NCBI RefSeq assembly: GCF_047730165.1
Contig: NZ_CP159834.1
Coordinates: 682,001-746,000 of the forward strand
Reading direction: 5' to 3'
DNA: 64,000 nucleotides
Source: Patiriisocius sp047730165
Lineage (GTDB): Bacteria > Bacteroidota > Bacteroidia > Flavobacteriales > Flavobacteriaceae
In this document: one piece after another, positions 35,939-46,500 of the stretch
How the letters are laid out: each line of letters starts with the position of its first letter
Numbering within the stretch: position 1 is the first letter of the stretch
Position numbers and translations under genes: made by a program
The notes under the pieces: generated by a model
The model's database searches: none
What the model was told of the DNA's origin: nothing
Seen by the model: only the letters and a program-made list of their open reading frames with translations

Positions 35939-36066
35939 ACGTGTTTAGCAAGGATACCCTGTTTGTAGGAAAGCGCCAATCAAAATTTTGGTTTTTATTT
36001 AACATTTTTAATTTTTTTCGATTAAAAGCACACTATCAAGATTAAAAACAGACTTTAACATATTTT

Positions 36067-37002
36067 TTATACTATTTTAAAAATAGCATAGACAGGAAAA
36101 TGATCACTGACCCCACCTAAATATTTATCCCCCGCATATGTTCTAAAAGGATTGCCTTTGTATTTACCCTTATTAATAATGATAGATTTCTCATTAAAGA
36201 TAGCTGCCTTCTCAAATGAAAATGGATTATCATAAGGCTTTATAAAGTCATTAGACACTAAAATCTGATCAAATAAATTCCATTGGCCCCTATACGTTGC
36301 GCTTCCTTCATCAGGTGTGAGCAACAGTTGCATCGGATTATAAAAATCTGTATCCATAAGATGGGCGATACTTGCACTATGCGGATCGTCATTAAAGTCA
36401 CCCATTACAATAATACGTGCGGCTGGTTCAGTACTTTTTATAGCAGCAATAACGGTTCTATTTTTCTTAGCGGCTTCCATTCTTCTATACGCCGTTTCAT
36501 CTTCTCCCGCTCTTCTGGATGGCCAGTGATTTACTAACACATGTACGCGCTGTCCTTCAAGCTCGCCCGTAACGTGTAAAATGTCTCGTGTCAAATCTGG
36601 GTGTCCTTTTGGAGTAACGATTGGAACAAAAATAGCTTCACTCGTTAGCACCTTAAAAAATGAAGACCTATAAATCAAAGCTGTATCCACGCCACGTTCG
36701 TCTGGCGAATTAAAATGCGCAAAGGAATACCCTAACTCTTTTAAGTGAGGAGAATCTACTAATCGCTGCATCACAAACTCATTTTCGACCTCAGCCACGC
36801 CCACAAGTGTCGGATAATTAGGATTGTCTTGTTCCCCTATACGCGCGATTACACTCCCTAACTTTCGCACCTTTGCAGCAAGTCTATCCTCATTCCATTT
36901 ACGGTCACTTTGGGGTGTGAAATCTTCATCCATCTTTTCAGGATCATTCACCGTATCAAAAAGGTTTTCTAGGTTGTAAAATGCAATGGTGTAGCGACTC
37001 AT
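36067..37002 (-). CDS. Endonuclease/exonuclease/phosphatase family protein
   Basis: This 311-aa protein of the DNase I-like fold starts at MSRYTIAFYNLENLFDT, which contains the first conserved motif (NLENLFD). The longer frame adds 25 residues that look non-coding. Catalytic motifs are GVAEVEN (metal-binding Glu), LVNHWPSRR (His), VMGDFNDDP (Asp/Asn) and GVSDHFPVYA (terminal Asp-His). All are intact, so it should be an active Mg-dependent phosphodiesterase or phosphatase. The substrate is unknown. No signal peptide is seen with this start. It is divergent from hflX. Confidence 0.88.
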   Translation of the reverse strand: MSRYTIAFYNLENLFDTVNDPEKMDEDFTPQSDRKWNEDRLAAKVRKLGSVIARIGEQDNPNYPTLVGVAEVENEFVMQRLVDSPHLKELGYSFAHFNSPDERGVDTALIYRSSFFKVLTSEAIFVPIVTPKGHPDLTRDILHVTGELEGQRVHVLVNHWPSRRAGEDETAYRRMEAAKKNRTVIAAIKSTEPAARIIVMGDFNDDPHSASIAHLMDTDFYNPMQLLLTPDEGSATYRGQWNLFDQILVSNDFIKPYDNPFSFEKAAIFNEKSIIINKGKYKGNPFRTYAGDKYLGGVSDHFPVYAIFKIV

Positions 37003-37192
37003 ATTTGATTTTCTATTTACGATATAAAAAAGGGATTCGATATTAGTACATTTTTTTTCTTCGGAAATGTGAAACAATAAATTTTATGAAATCATCACTA
37101 CTCCATAGAGCTCATAAGACGCTTTGATTTCACAAAATCATTAGATAAACTTAGAGACCTAATGAGACATTGCTCCACTTTTCACTACACGT

Positions 37193-37236
37193 CCATTTTC
37201 ATCTTCAATTTCGATTTCAATTTCAATTTCAATAGT
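37193..37236. repeat. Hexanucleotide tandem repeat (TTTCAA)
   Basis: Four or more imperfect to perfect copies of a TTTCAA unit lie in the gap between the nuclease-family gene and hflX (37003-37296). The unit is 6 bp and non-coding. The rest of the gap is AT-rich with no other feature apart from the hflX -7 element. Confidence 0.6.
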
Positions 37237-37283
37237 GTTAGTATATTGGTCTAATCTACAAAAAACAAACCATTCCCTTATTG

Positions 37284-37291
37284 TATCTTTG
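37284..37291 (+). promoter_or_regulatory. -7 element abutting hflX
   Basis: TATCTTTG is an exact TAnnTTTG match that ends only 5 bp before the hflX ATG. If it is used, transcription would begin at or next to the start codon, giving a leaderless or nearly leaderless message. Confidence 0.4.
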
Positions 37292-37296
37292 CTCTT

Positions 37297-38508
37297 ATGC
37301 TAGACGAAAAGAAAATAGAATACGAAAAAACCATCTTGATTGGAGTTGTTACTCAAGATCAAAACGAAGAAAAATCTAAAGAATACCTTGACGAATTAGA
37401 ATTCTTAGCCTACACTGCGGGTGGTGAAGTTAGAAAACGATTCACTCAAAAAATGGCTTCTCCTAACCCAAAGACCTTTGTAGGAACGGGAAAGATGGAA
37501 GAAATACAGGCATACATAGAAGCACACAGCATAACCACTGCCATTTTTGATGACGAGTTAAGCCCAGGGCAACAACGCAACATAGAAAAAATACTGGAGT
37601 GTAAAATTATAGATCGCACCTACCTTATTCTAGATATTTTTGCACAACGCGCGCAGACGAGTTATGCACGCACGCAAGTAGAATTAGCTCAATATCAATA
37701 TTTATTGCCTCGCTTAACAGGACTCTGGACTCACCTGGAACGCCAGCGTGGAGGTATAGGAATGCGTGGTCCTGGAGAGACAGAAATAGAAACAGATAGA
37801 CGTATTGTTCGAGATCGTATTACCTTACTGAAGAAAAAAATGCTCGCCATAGATAAGCAGATGGCAACCCAACGAGGCAATCGAGGTTCGCTTATACGTG
37901 TGGCACTTGTGGGGTACACAAACGTGGGAAAATCTACTTTGATGAACGTGATTAGTAAAAGTGACGTCTTTGCAGAAAACAAATTATTTGCAACCCTGGA
38001 CACCACGGTACGCAAAGTGGTTATCGGCAATCTTCCTTTCTTACTTACAGATACCGTAGGATTTATTAGAAAACTCCCTACCCAACTAGTCGAGTCTTTT
38101 AAAAGCACGCTAGATGAGGTGCGCGAAGCAGATTTATTACTTCACGTGGTAGACATTTCTCACGAGTCTTTTGAAGATCATATAGACGCTGTAAATACGA
38201 TTCTTACCGAAATTAAAAGTGCAGATAAGCCCATCGTAATGGTCTTTAATAAGATTGATGCATATGAGCCAGAAACTATAGATGACGACGATCTCATTAC
38301 AGAAAAAACAAAAGCGCATTACACCTTAGAAGACTGGAAAGGCACGTGGATGAACACAGAAAATAATGATGCGATCTTCATCTCTGCTACCGAAAAAGTA
38401 AATCTAGAAAATTTCAGGAAAATGGTTTATGATAAGGTCCGAGAACTACACAGCAAACGTTTTCCTTATAACAACTATCTCTATCCGGATTATCACGAAG
38501 AAGAATAG
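37297..38508 (+). CDS. hflX: GTPase HflX
   Basis: This 403-aa ribosome-associated GTPase splits or rescues stalled ribosomes under stress. The N-terminal HflX domain carries the EYLDELEFLAYTAGGEV and FVGTGKMEEI motifs, followed by the conserved GMRGPGETEIETDRR linker. The G domain shows G1 GYTNVGKST, G3 DTVGF and G4 NKID. The start MLDEKKIEYEKTILIG is family-like. It is monocistronic. The nearest promoter element is unusually close to the ATG. Confidence 0.96.
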   Translation: MLDEKKIEYEKTILIGVVTQDQNEEKSKEYLDELEFLAYTAGGEVRKRFTQKMASPNPKTFVGTGKMEEIQAYIEAHSITTAIFDDELSPGQQRNIEKILECKIIDRTYLILDIFAQRAQTSYARTQVELAQYQYLLPRLTGLWTHLERQRGGIGMRGPGETEIETDRRIVRDRITLLKKKMLAIDKQMATQRGNRGSLIRVALVGYTNVGKSTLMNVISKSDVFAENKLFATLDTTVRKVVIGNLPFLLTDTVGFIRKLPTQLVESFKSTLDEVREADLLLHVVDISHESFEDHIDAVNTILTEIKSADKPIVMVFNKIDAYEPETIDDDDLITEKTKAHYTLEDWKGTWMNTENNDAIFISATEKVNLENFRKMVYDKVRELHSKRFPYNNYLYPDYHEEE

Positions 38509-38683
38509 TCGAATGGTTTTTGATTGTGTGTTTTTTACTTTGGAAATACTTAAACATTGATTATTCTCAGTAAAGGAATCTTGTCATAACATCCTGAAGC
38601 GTCGGGAGATTTAGAATCTTAGGTCCCGAGCAGCGTATTGATTAACCGCTCGATTAACACCTGTTTTTTAGCTTTGTCATTAA

Positions 38684-39487
38684 TCACAACTCGTTCTTAA
38701 ACGTATACCCCAACACCAGCTTCACATTAACAGAATCCACTTGCTTATGGCTTACTTCGGTATCTTCAGAAAAGATAGGTGGCTCTAATCCTAGCGTTTC
38801 GGCTTTTGCAGTGTAATACGTTTTCTTCAAAGGATGAGATGGATGCACGGCATTAAATATTTTGCCCAGATGTTCTTGTTTTATTATTTCAGAAATAACC
38901 CCAATGCAATCGTCCCGATGGATCAAATTTACGGGCGCATTACCGCCGCTTAAATCTTTTCTGCCCGCGAGATACTTAACAGGTTGGCGCGTGCCACCCA
39001 TCAAGCCACCAAAACGCACGATACTCGTTCGCAATCCGGGAGCGTTAAAAAATAGCTGCTCTGTTTGAAACAATTGCCGTCCAGCATCATTTTCTGGAGT
39101 TGGTAAGTCGCGCTCGGTGACCACTCCTTGCGCATCACCATAGACAGAAGTACTGCTTATAAAAATTACATCGTGAACATCATTTGCTTTTACTTCTCGT
39201 AAAAAGTGAGACATCTTAAGCACATAGTTTGAACCCGAATTACGCCGCAATCCCGGTGGGATCATAATTATCAGTATAGCAGCATTTTTTAGCAAAGCTT
39301 GTGATGCTCCTTCCACGCCTTCTTCTGTGATATCAACAGCATAGGCATCTATTCCTTTTGCCTGCAGCGTGGTTGCTTTTTTTACAGAAGTCACCGAGCC
39401 TTTTACAAGATACCCCTGCATCATTAACTTTCGCGCCAATGGTATTCCTAACCAGCCTAAGCCAGCAATTGCAATTGTTTTACTCAT
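38684..39487 (-). CDS. NAD(P)-binding Rossmann-fold protein (extended SDR / YeeZ-like epimerase family)
   Basis: This 267-aa protein begins MSKTIAIAGLGWLGIPLARKL, with a GLGWLG dinucleotide-binding turn rather than the GxxGxxG of classical epimerases. FISSTSVYGD, with the catalytic Ser/Tyr region, and a VNLIHRDDCIGVI segment also fit extended SDR proteins of the YeeZ type. The substrate is unknown. It overlaps the end of the upstream M28 peptidase gene by 8 bp, so translation is likely coupled. The 175-bp gap to hflX contains no obvious feature. Confidence 0.8.
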   Translation of the reverse strand: MSKTIAIAGLGWLGIPLARKLMMQGYLVKGSVTSVKKATTLQAKGIDAYAVDITEEGVEGASQALLKNAAILIIMIPPGLRRNSGSNYVLKMSHFLREVKANDVHDVIFISSTSVYGDAQGVVTERDLPTPENDAGRQLFQTEQLFFNAPGLRTSIVRFGGLMGGTRQPVKYLAGRKDLSGGNAPVNLIHRDDCIGVISEIIKQEHLGKIFNAVHPSHPLKKTYYTAKAETLGLEPPIFSEDTEVSHKQVDSVNVKLVLGYTFKNEL

Positions 39488-41837
39488 TTAAAATTGTTGA
39501 AGAAAGTGAATCTCTTTTTTGAACGCTCAGAAGTTCTAAATCAAACGTTCTTTTAGTCACAACAGCATCTGTATTTACAAAAGGCATAGGCATCATATGT
39601 GCGGGTCTCGTGTTGACACTAAATTGTGGATGTGTCATTAAATCAAAAGAAAACTCCATCACAGTGAAGCTAGGCATCGTCATTTTTATAGTACTATACT
39701 TTATTTCTAAGGAGTCGTTATCAGCGACATAATATCGCAACAAACGATTGCTTCGCCTGTTTTTAAAATCACTCACGGAGGTATCTTGACTCACCTTCTT
39801 ACCGTTGAATTCTAAGGTCTCAAATTGAAACTCCTTATTTAGATATACAAACAACTCGTGGGTGTCGCGCTGTGGCAAAATTGTCACAGTAGTAGCTCTG
39901 CTATTTGTTGCTGCAGAATCTACCTCTATTCTAATTGTTGCGGCTTTAATGTCTTTAGCCGGCGCCTCTTTTGCAAAAGAATACCCGTTGTTATATTTAC
40001 TACCTGCTGCACTATCTATATATTTTGAGGCCTTTTCTGGTGCATCTCCAAGATATCCTTGAGTCCACTCGTCTATCTCGTCGTCATAGGTCACCCAAAA
40101 GCTCTCATTTCTATCCTGATCTTGATAGTACAATAAACTGTTAGGCTTTTTACGCGAATCTGTATAATCACTTTTTGCATGGGCAATTACAAAACAACCA
40201 ATCGCCAACACAAAAGCGATTGCCGCAATAAAGTTTTTCCATCTATAAAATCCAAATACAGGAATCAGGAGTCCAAAAGTAAGGACTACAAAAACGCTGG
40301 TTAAAACAAGCATTTTTAAACCTAGCCCTACAGGGAAAAACTGAATCAAGGGTGAAAAGAAAAATAAAGCAGGGACTCCTAATAATGTCATTAAAAGAAG
40401 ATTTGGTTTTTCTTGACGAATAAGAATATAGAAAGACAGGAGCCCAAAAAATATCGGGATGATCCAGTACGCTGCTCCTTTTAATAGAATCGCCACCGCC
40501 ACATTAATGAGTAACCAGAACACAAGTGGAGCTACATAAAAACTAGCAACGTGATACTGGGCTTTAAATCTTTTATAAATTTTAAAACAGATGCCAATAC
40601 TCAATAATACGAAAAAGGCAATATACCAATGCCCGTTATAGGTAAAGCCTTGCTGAATATCATTGTACTGAGGATACATCGATTTTAAAATAATCCAGCT
40701 AAAATAACCAATCACACCACATATAATGAGGGAGAGTAAAAAAGCGCCAAAACCACGCATAATATCTTTTGCCTTTAAGCGTCCTTTATAAATACCAAAG
40801 AAAAGTAGCGCGATAAAGATGATAATCGCGAAAACAAGCATAGGGGTCACCCAAGAAAATGGATACGTAATCATTTTTATTATTGGTGCATTTACATACA
40901 CGTTATCTGTTTCTGCTTTTAGGTCGCCAAGGTCTGCATCTGCAAAGTAATGTAACATAGGAAGCAAGTAACTTCCTTGATGTTGCAATGTTTCTCTGTC
41001 TAGATTCTCATAGGTATCATTTGAGGTATGGTAATCAAAATGATCATCAATAAAAGCAAAGAAGAAACTATCTATATCGCCGTCTTCTCTAAACACCGTA
41101 GAGTCTGTATCGTTAGGCAGCATCTTGTAGATGCTATACATTAAAGAAGATGCTACAGGATAATCAGGATTTGCGGCGATAAAAGCTTTTACCAAGTTTG
41201 CATTCCCGCCATTGGTCTCTAGAATCATGTTGCTAGGACCACCACTCCCTCTTGCTTCAAAGTTAAGAACGAGTCCAACATTTTCTGCCAAGGGGCTGCT
41301 TTCTACAAAGTTTTCTGCACCATCTAGCCCTATTTCTTCTGAATCTGTGAAGAGCACAATGATATCATTTATTGGTGTTTTTCCAGATGCTTTATAAGCT
41401 CTCAAACTTTCTAGAATAGTGACGACACCACTTCCTGCATCACTAGCCCCATAGGATGGCATTTTTGCGCTATCGTAATGAGAGAGTAGTACCAAAGATT
41501 TTCCTTGTTCACTTCCTTTGATCACCCCTACTATGTTTTTAGGTCGCACAAGCGCGCGATACCTTTGATTGAGGTTAAAATCTTCTTGCACGTGCGTTTC
41601 AAGTCCTAATTGTTTCATTTCTGAAATAAGAAACTCCCGCACTCTTGTATGTTCTTCACTCCCATGAAAATGGGGTGCCTTAGTTATTTCTTTTAAAGGA
41701 ACAAGCGCTCTCTCTGCTGAGAACGCTGTTTCAGCAATGGTTGCTGGAGCCCCAGAGCGGGGCATTAAACTATAGAAACTGTAATAAATACATCCTAAAA
41801 CTAGTAGGAGAGAAATGATTCCGGCTATTCTTTTCAT
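39480..41837 (-). CDS. M28 family zinc peptidase with membrane domain
   Basis: This 785-aa protein has an N-terminal signal anchor (MKRIAGIISLLLVL), an M28 aminopeptidase domain (residues about 50-330) and about eight transmembrane helices (about 345-560), then a C-terminal extracytoplasmic domain. Zinc ligands are visible in SHYDSAKM, ASDAGSG, TDSEEIG, NFEARGS and DDHFDYHT, the usual His-Asp-Glu-Glu/Asp-His set. It resembles endoplasmic-reticulum-type Fxna peptidases in layout. The start at 41837 is preferred because the longer frame adds 22 poorly hydrophobic residues ahead of the anchor. Confidence 0.9.
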   Translation of the reverse strand: MKRIAGIISLLLVLGCIYYSFYSLMPRSGAPATIAETAFSAERALVPLKEITKAPHFHGSEEHTRVREFLISEMKQLGLETHVQEDFNLNQRYRALVRPKNIVGVIKGSEQGKSLVLLSHYDSAKMPSYGASDAGSGVVTILESLRAYKASGKTPINDIIVLFTDSEEIGLDGAENFVESSPLAENVGLVLNFEARGSGGPSNMILETNGGNANLVKAFIAANPDYPVASSLMYSIYKMLPNDTDSTVFREDGDIDSFFFAFIDDHFDYHTSNDTYENLDRETLQHQGSYLLPMLHYFADADLGDLKAETDNVYVNAPIIKMITYPFSWVTPMLVFAIIIFIALLFFGIYKGRLKAKDIMRGFGAFLLSLIICGVIGYFSWIILKSMYPQYNDIQQGFTYNGHWYIAFFVLLSIGICFKIYKRFKAQYHVASFYVAPLVFWLLINVAVAILLKGAAYWIIPIFFGLLSFYILIRQEKPNLLLMTLLGVPALFFFSPLIQFFPVGLGLKMLVLTSVFVVLTFGLLIPVFGFYRWKNFIAAIAFVLAIGCFVIAHAKSDYTDSRKKPNSLLYYQDQDRNESFWVTYDDEIDEWTQGYLGDAPEKASKYIDSAAGSKYNNGYSFAKEAPAKDIKAATIRIEVDSAATNSRATTVTILPQRDTHELFVYLNKEFQFETLEFNGKKVSQDTSVSDFKNRRSNRLLRYYVADNDSLEIKYSTIKMTMPSFTVMEFSFDLMTHPQFSVNTRPAHMMPMPFVNTDAVVTKRTFDLELLSVQKRDSLSSTILNE

Positions 41838-41954
41838 TATTGATAGTTTGTGTTTAAAAGTACGACTTTTTACGGTTTTGGAATTTCTTAAATTAAAACA
41901 CATCTAATAATTTGTAAATAAATCGTATCTTCCATAGCATAAAATCCTCTGAAT

Positions 41955-42419
41955 ATGGCAATTAAAAGTTTTCAAGGCAAGCGCGCAAAACCAACAAAAG
42001 GTGGAGCTTCAAAAATTAAAGTTTCAGACTACATGAGTCGCAATCTTATCACGTTTTCACCAGATCAATCTGTGATGGATGTGATGAATATTTTAATAAA
42101 AAAGAAGATCTCTGGAGGGCCCGTAGTGAATGAAAAAAATGAACTACTCGGGATTATTTCTGAAGGAGATTGTATGAAAGAGATTAGCAATAGTCGCTAT
42201 CACAATCATCCTATGCAAGATGTAAAAGTGAAAGATCATATGGCTACTGCTGTAGAAACACTAGAAGGAAATATGAACGTATTTGATGCTGCAGACAAGT
42301 TTCTATCTTCCCGAAGAAGGCGATTTCCTATTCTAGAAAATGGCAAGCTGGTTGGTATTATTAGCCAGAAAGATGTGCTGAAAGCAGCGATTGAGATGAA
42401 GGGGCAGACCTGGCAGTAA
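41955..42419 (+). CDS. CBS-domain protein
   Basis: This 154-aa protein consists of a CBS pair (Bateman module). The first motif begins VSDYMSRNLITFSPDQSVMDVMNIL with GIISEGDCMKEI, and the second begins VKDHMATAVETLEGNMNVFDAADKF with IISQKDVLKA. CBS pairs bind adenine nucleotides and usually regulate attached or partner proteins. There is no fused effector here, so it would act on something elsewhere. The N-terminal 20 residues are basic. It is a stand-alone gene that converges with the small zinc-ribbon gene downstream. Confidence 0.9.
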   Translation: MAIKSFQGKRAKPTKGGASKIKVSDYMSRNLITFSPDQSVMDVMNILIKKKISGGPVVNEKNELLGIISEGDCMKEISNSRYHNHPMQDVKVKDHMATAVETLEGNMNVFDAADKFLSSRRRRFPILENGKLVGIISQKDVLKAAIEMKGQTWQ

Positions 42420-42453
42420 AAATGTACTTGTTTTAAAGCCTCCACAACAAAAG

Positions 42454-42810
42454 TTAAAGCGGAATATCTACTTTAACGATCAAATACCAGTCATTATCTA
42501 ATTCAAGATATCCTTGGTCGTAAACATAATAGTATGTTGATCCTGTTTTTGTAATGTATTGTCCAGTAAAGAACTTAAAACTAAAACCGTGTTTAAGGAG
42601 CGTCTCTTTCTTTGTTTTGGTTTTATCCTTCGCATTTAACTTCGTGAGGATTCTATGATTCTTTCGTAGTCTGTTGTTAATATTCCTAACTAAGTTACTT
42701 TGATCTTTATTGAGATTGTTATTGCACGCATTGCGACATGCGTCGCTACAGAATTTTTTATCTGCGCGACCTAAAATACGGTTTCCACATTCTGGGCACT
42801 CTTTTTCCAT
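42454..42810 (-). CDS. Hypothetical protein with N-terminal zinc ribbon
   Basis: This 118-aa protein begins MEKECPECGNRILGRADKKFCSDACRN, a Cys-x2-Cys-x12-Cys-x3-Cys zinc ribbon of the DUF2116 kind. The middle is strongly basic and helical (NINNRLRKNHRILTKL), and the C-terminal 50 residues are aromatic-rich beta. It has no signal peptide and is plausibly nucleic-acid-binding. The function is unknown. It lies 97 bp after the gene at 42907-43368, in the same direction. Confidence 0.7.
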   Translation of the reverse strand: MEKECPECGNRILGRADKKFCSDACRNACNNNLNKDQSNLVRNINNRLRKNHRILTKLNAKDKTKTKKETLLKHGFSFKFFTGQYITKTGSTYYYVYDQGYLELDNDWYLIVKVDIPL

Positions 42811-42906
42811 CTCTTTTACAATTTACGATCCTAGACTTTGAAGGTGCGTTTTATACTTCTCTAGTTCCCCATTTTTTAAATAACAATCTCCAATCGTTAA
42901 TCAATC

Positions 42907-43368
42907 CTATTTAAATTCTACGTCCAGCTGTCTACCTTCTGCTACTGCTTTTTTGTCCATTTTTGAGCCTATCGCCATCCCGATAGCCATACCTATTGGC
43001 AATCCTATTCCCAGTAAGCCCATATTACCCATTATGGCGCCAAATACAACACCTAAAGGAACGCCATAAATAGTCATGCCTAAAATTAACCAAGTGTTTC
43101 GATAATGATTTTTAGGGACGATTTTTAAGTCATTTTCTATGCGCTTCACGATTGCAGTTCGTTTCTTACAGAGCTGTTTTTTAAATTCCTTTCCTGAATC
43201 TGAAATTAAATTTACGGCATCAACCTGCGTATTAATAAAACTATTAATCTCGTCTGGCAAGGCTCTAATGTTTAACTCAGTAAGCAGCTTTTTAAAATTC
43301 ATATAAGCGGAATTCAGTTTTGCATTTTCTGCAATGTCGTTCCGTTCATTCAGCTCTTTTAATATCAT
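42907..43368 (-). CDS. Hypothetical membrane protein with glycine-rich hairpin
   Basis: This 153-aa protein has a charged helical N-terminal half (residues 1-85), then two glycine-rich hydrophobic segments (LGMTIYGVPLGVVFGAIMG and GLLGIGLPIGMAIGMAIGS), and a short charged tail. The GxxxG-like spacing suggests close helix packing in the membrane. No family is recognised with confidence. It is probably a small inner-membrane protein. Confidence 0.65.
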   Translation of the reverse strand: MILKELNERNDIAENAKLNSAYMNFKKLLTELNIRALPDEINSFINTQVDAVNLISDSGKEFKKQLCKKRTAIVKRIENDLKIVPKNHYRNTWLILGMTIYGVPLGVVFGAIMGNMGLLGIGLPIGMAIGMAIGSKMDKKAVAEGRQLDVEFK

Positions 43369-43493
43369 AATTTACTTACTTTTTTATTCTTCATCTATTC
43401 TTGTTTGCTTAAATCAAAGCGATATGTTTGGTTTAAAGATATAAAAATAGATTTAATCCAAAGTTGCTTCACTTCTTCTCACACAATAAAAAA

Positions 43494-43515
43494 GCCTCTA
43501 GAAAAATCTAGAGGC
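43494..43515 (-). terminator. Terminator of the M36 metallopeptidase gene
   Basis: A perfect 9-bp stem (GCCTCTAGA/TCTAGAGGC) with a 4-nt loop is followed on the minus strand by TTTTTTATTG. It lies 30 bp past the stop codon. A decayed copy of the same 3' region occurs near 48283-48302. Confidence 0.8.
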
Positions 43516-43544
43516 CTGATTAACGTATTTGCTTATATAACCGA

Positions 43545-46500
43545 TTACTTTTTCACAATGCGTTTAATGATAGATCCATCTTGAGTTTCAATATTTATAA
43601 AATAAACAGCGCTACTCATTTCTGAAAAATCTAGCGTGTAAGATTGTGCTTTTAAGTTTCTAACTTGCTTCACTGTTCTACCTTGAACATCTCTTACAAT
43701 GATATTATTAATTTCAAGATTAGGTGATTGTATTATCACTTGCCCTTCTGTAGGGTTAGGACTCACAGAGATATTCTGCAAGCTTACTTCGGAAATATCA
43801 AGTACATTCCTATCTGTAAAACTCAACGTAAAACGGTTATTATAAACACCAGCATTTGCTGCAAACTCATATTCAGACTCAGAAAGATTAACTTTTAACC
43901 CTGTTAAATGATCTTCTAAGTATACTGTGTATCCTTCTATATTTGAACCTTCTAGCTGTTTAATACTTATGTTATAAGTGTCAACTTCTTCATTCAAAGT
44001 AGAGAATCCAAGTGATACTTCTTTATCCTCACTCAAAGCTTCCCTTGCTTGTATCCCAAGCAGGCTATTTTCATTTTCTATATGAGAATACAAAGAAAGA
44101 AACTTTGCAATTTGCTCACTATCATAACCTTGATCAAAACCTTCTGTAGCATTGTCTGTAAATGCAATTAACGTTTCAGAAGAAAGATCGTTTGTCTTAC
44201 TTACTACATTTAACCAAATTCTATCTCGCAGCAGATCTGTAGTTCTTAAGGTGTTATTACCTGTAGTCACACGCATCGAATTATTAAACGTTGCTGTACC
44301 TGCTGCCGTGGCTTTTACACCAAAACCCTGTGATGTTGCTATAAAACCATTTGGGGTCATTCCGCCATTGGTAGCTACTGTACCTGCGCCGATGCCGCCA
44401 GATAGGTTATACATCGAAATATCCTCCATGCTAAAGTTCGCAGTATTACCTCCAGGAAACGATTGGCTTGGAGTAGTAATGTGTTCCCAGAAATACACTT
44501 CGTCAATTTCACTATTTGCGTTTATAAACAACTCAGCATCAATAGCAGAAGCATAAGGATTCGATAACATGTTAGGGCTTGAGTTTTTATCAATGTGGAA
44601 ATCCAATGCGTAGGAAACAATTCCATTATTTAAAGTTCCTTGATTAAAAACTAAATTATAGGTGCTATTTCCGTCTTGTAAACTAGCTTGTGGAGACACT
44701 AGATATGCTTCTGCAGGATTAATAGTTCCTGTGTAATGCGACCAATCGTTAAAGTTATCATCCATAAAATTAGCCACTATATTAGGGGCATAAAAAGCAT
44801 CTACTAATGGGTCTGGGAAGAAATCTAATGTTGCGTGGTCCATCACTCTAAAAGATGCGTTGTGCACTCCATCCCTAGTTTCCGCAGTCATTGGACTACC
44901 AGAGATGATAAAATCTCTTGGCTTTAAAAGAGGAGTTGTTACGTTCACATTAATGGTTCCGTTATTAGTTACTGAAGCTGCATCATTTACCTGCACGAAA
45001 CTTCCCGTGTGCGCGATCAATAATTGAGCGCCTGTATTTACTTTTAGGTTTCTTTCAATCTTTACATAATTATCTGATGTAATAGACAAGTTTGCATTCA
45101 TCTCACAAGAACAAACGTCTAAGCTTCCTATCACACTTGTTATATAAGGAGCATTTATAATTGCCTTACTTGAAGCAGATGGAGCTACATCCCAACCTCC
45201 CGCGTTATAAGTAGAGGTTGGACCAACAATGGTAACGGTTAAATCACAATTACCTATCCCGATACCGTTATCTGCGCTTATGGTTACTATAGTATCGCCA
45301 ATATCATTGCAGGTAAAAACAGTCTGACTAGCACTTACAACGCTAGGGCTGCCACATTCACCCGTTATTGTCGTCGAAGAAATGTTTCCGCTAAAATTTG
45401 TTGATCCATCTGAGTTTGTATGTACTTCTGTCCAATTGGCCTCTGCAAATTGCCCATGAAATCCTGGTAAAAAATTAGTAATCGTGCTTGTTGCGCTTCC
45501 AAAACCGTTGTCATCGGTCTTAACAGTAAAACCAAATACATCACCATTGCTCAATGAAAGACTAGAATTTGCACTTGCCGGGTAAGCAGCAGCATTACTT
45601 AAGTTAGTGAATGTTCCATTTAAAGTATAACCAAAATCATCAAAGCCTGGATTGTCAGTTGATTCAAACAACCAATCAAATGATATATTAACTGATTGTG
45701 ATATTGACACTTGCATAGTAGTTGTTCCAGAACTATTAGAACCAATATTGCTACCTACAACAGCTAGAGTACCTGGAATAATCAAAGCTAGAGGGTCGTA
45801 AATTGCCATCCCTGCACCATCTAAGGTGAGCGTGACGTTCATACAAGAAACAACCGGAACACCATCTGTGACATTAATGGTTGCCATTGCCATTGTAGCA
45901 GTACAAGGATCTGTATAGGTAATCGTATTCATACCTACACTAGCCGCACTAGCATCAAAAGAAAAGGTAAGTCCGTCTCCTCCATCCGTAACGTTAGGAC
46001 CGCTATATATTCCGCCAATAAGAGTACCCCCGGTTAACCCAGCTACAACTCCTTCACTCATACAGATTAGTATTCTGCTTGGAGCGAATGCAGCCACGGG
46101 AATATCAAAAGCTTCTACCCCATCAGTTCTGTTATCCGATGATCCCTGTGAGGCGCCAAAACCTAAACCACGTTTGGCAAAGGCTGTCCAAATTAGACAC
46201 TGATTTACACCTCCGTTCAATGCCAAGTCCGCAGCTAATATTGCATCGCGACCATCAACAAAACCAGGGCTTGTCGGAGTTAACTTCAATCCTTCAGTCA
46301 CCAATTTAATTGCGGTATTATTCCCTCCTGTACCGGTATATAAATTTGGGTCAAAACCGTCTCGTATTATAAGGGCCTGAGCCATTTCATATAACATAGT
46401 AGCCCAGATAAATCCTATTCCGTGAGGCCGTGATATCTGGCCAGTATTTGCAACTCCAGAATACGTCCAAGGATTGGTAGTTAAATTTGTACTATAAGGC

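Noticed and set aside
37193..37236. Possible CRISPR-like repeat
   Set aside because: The unit is only 6 bp with no spacers; it is a simple tandem repeat.
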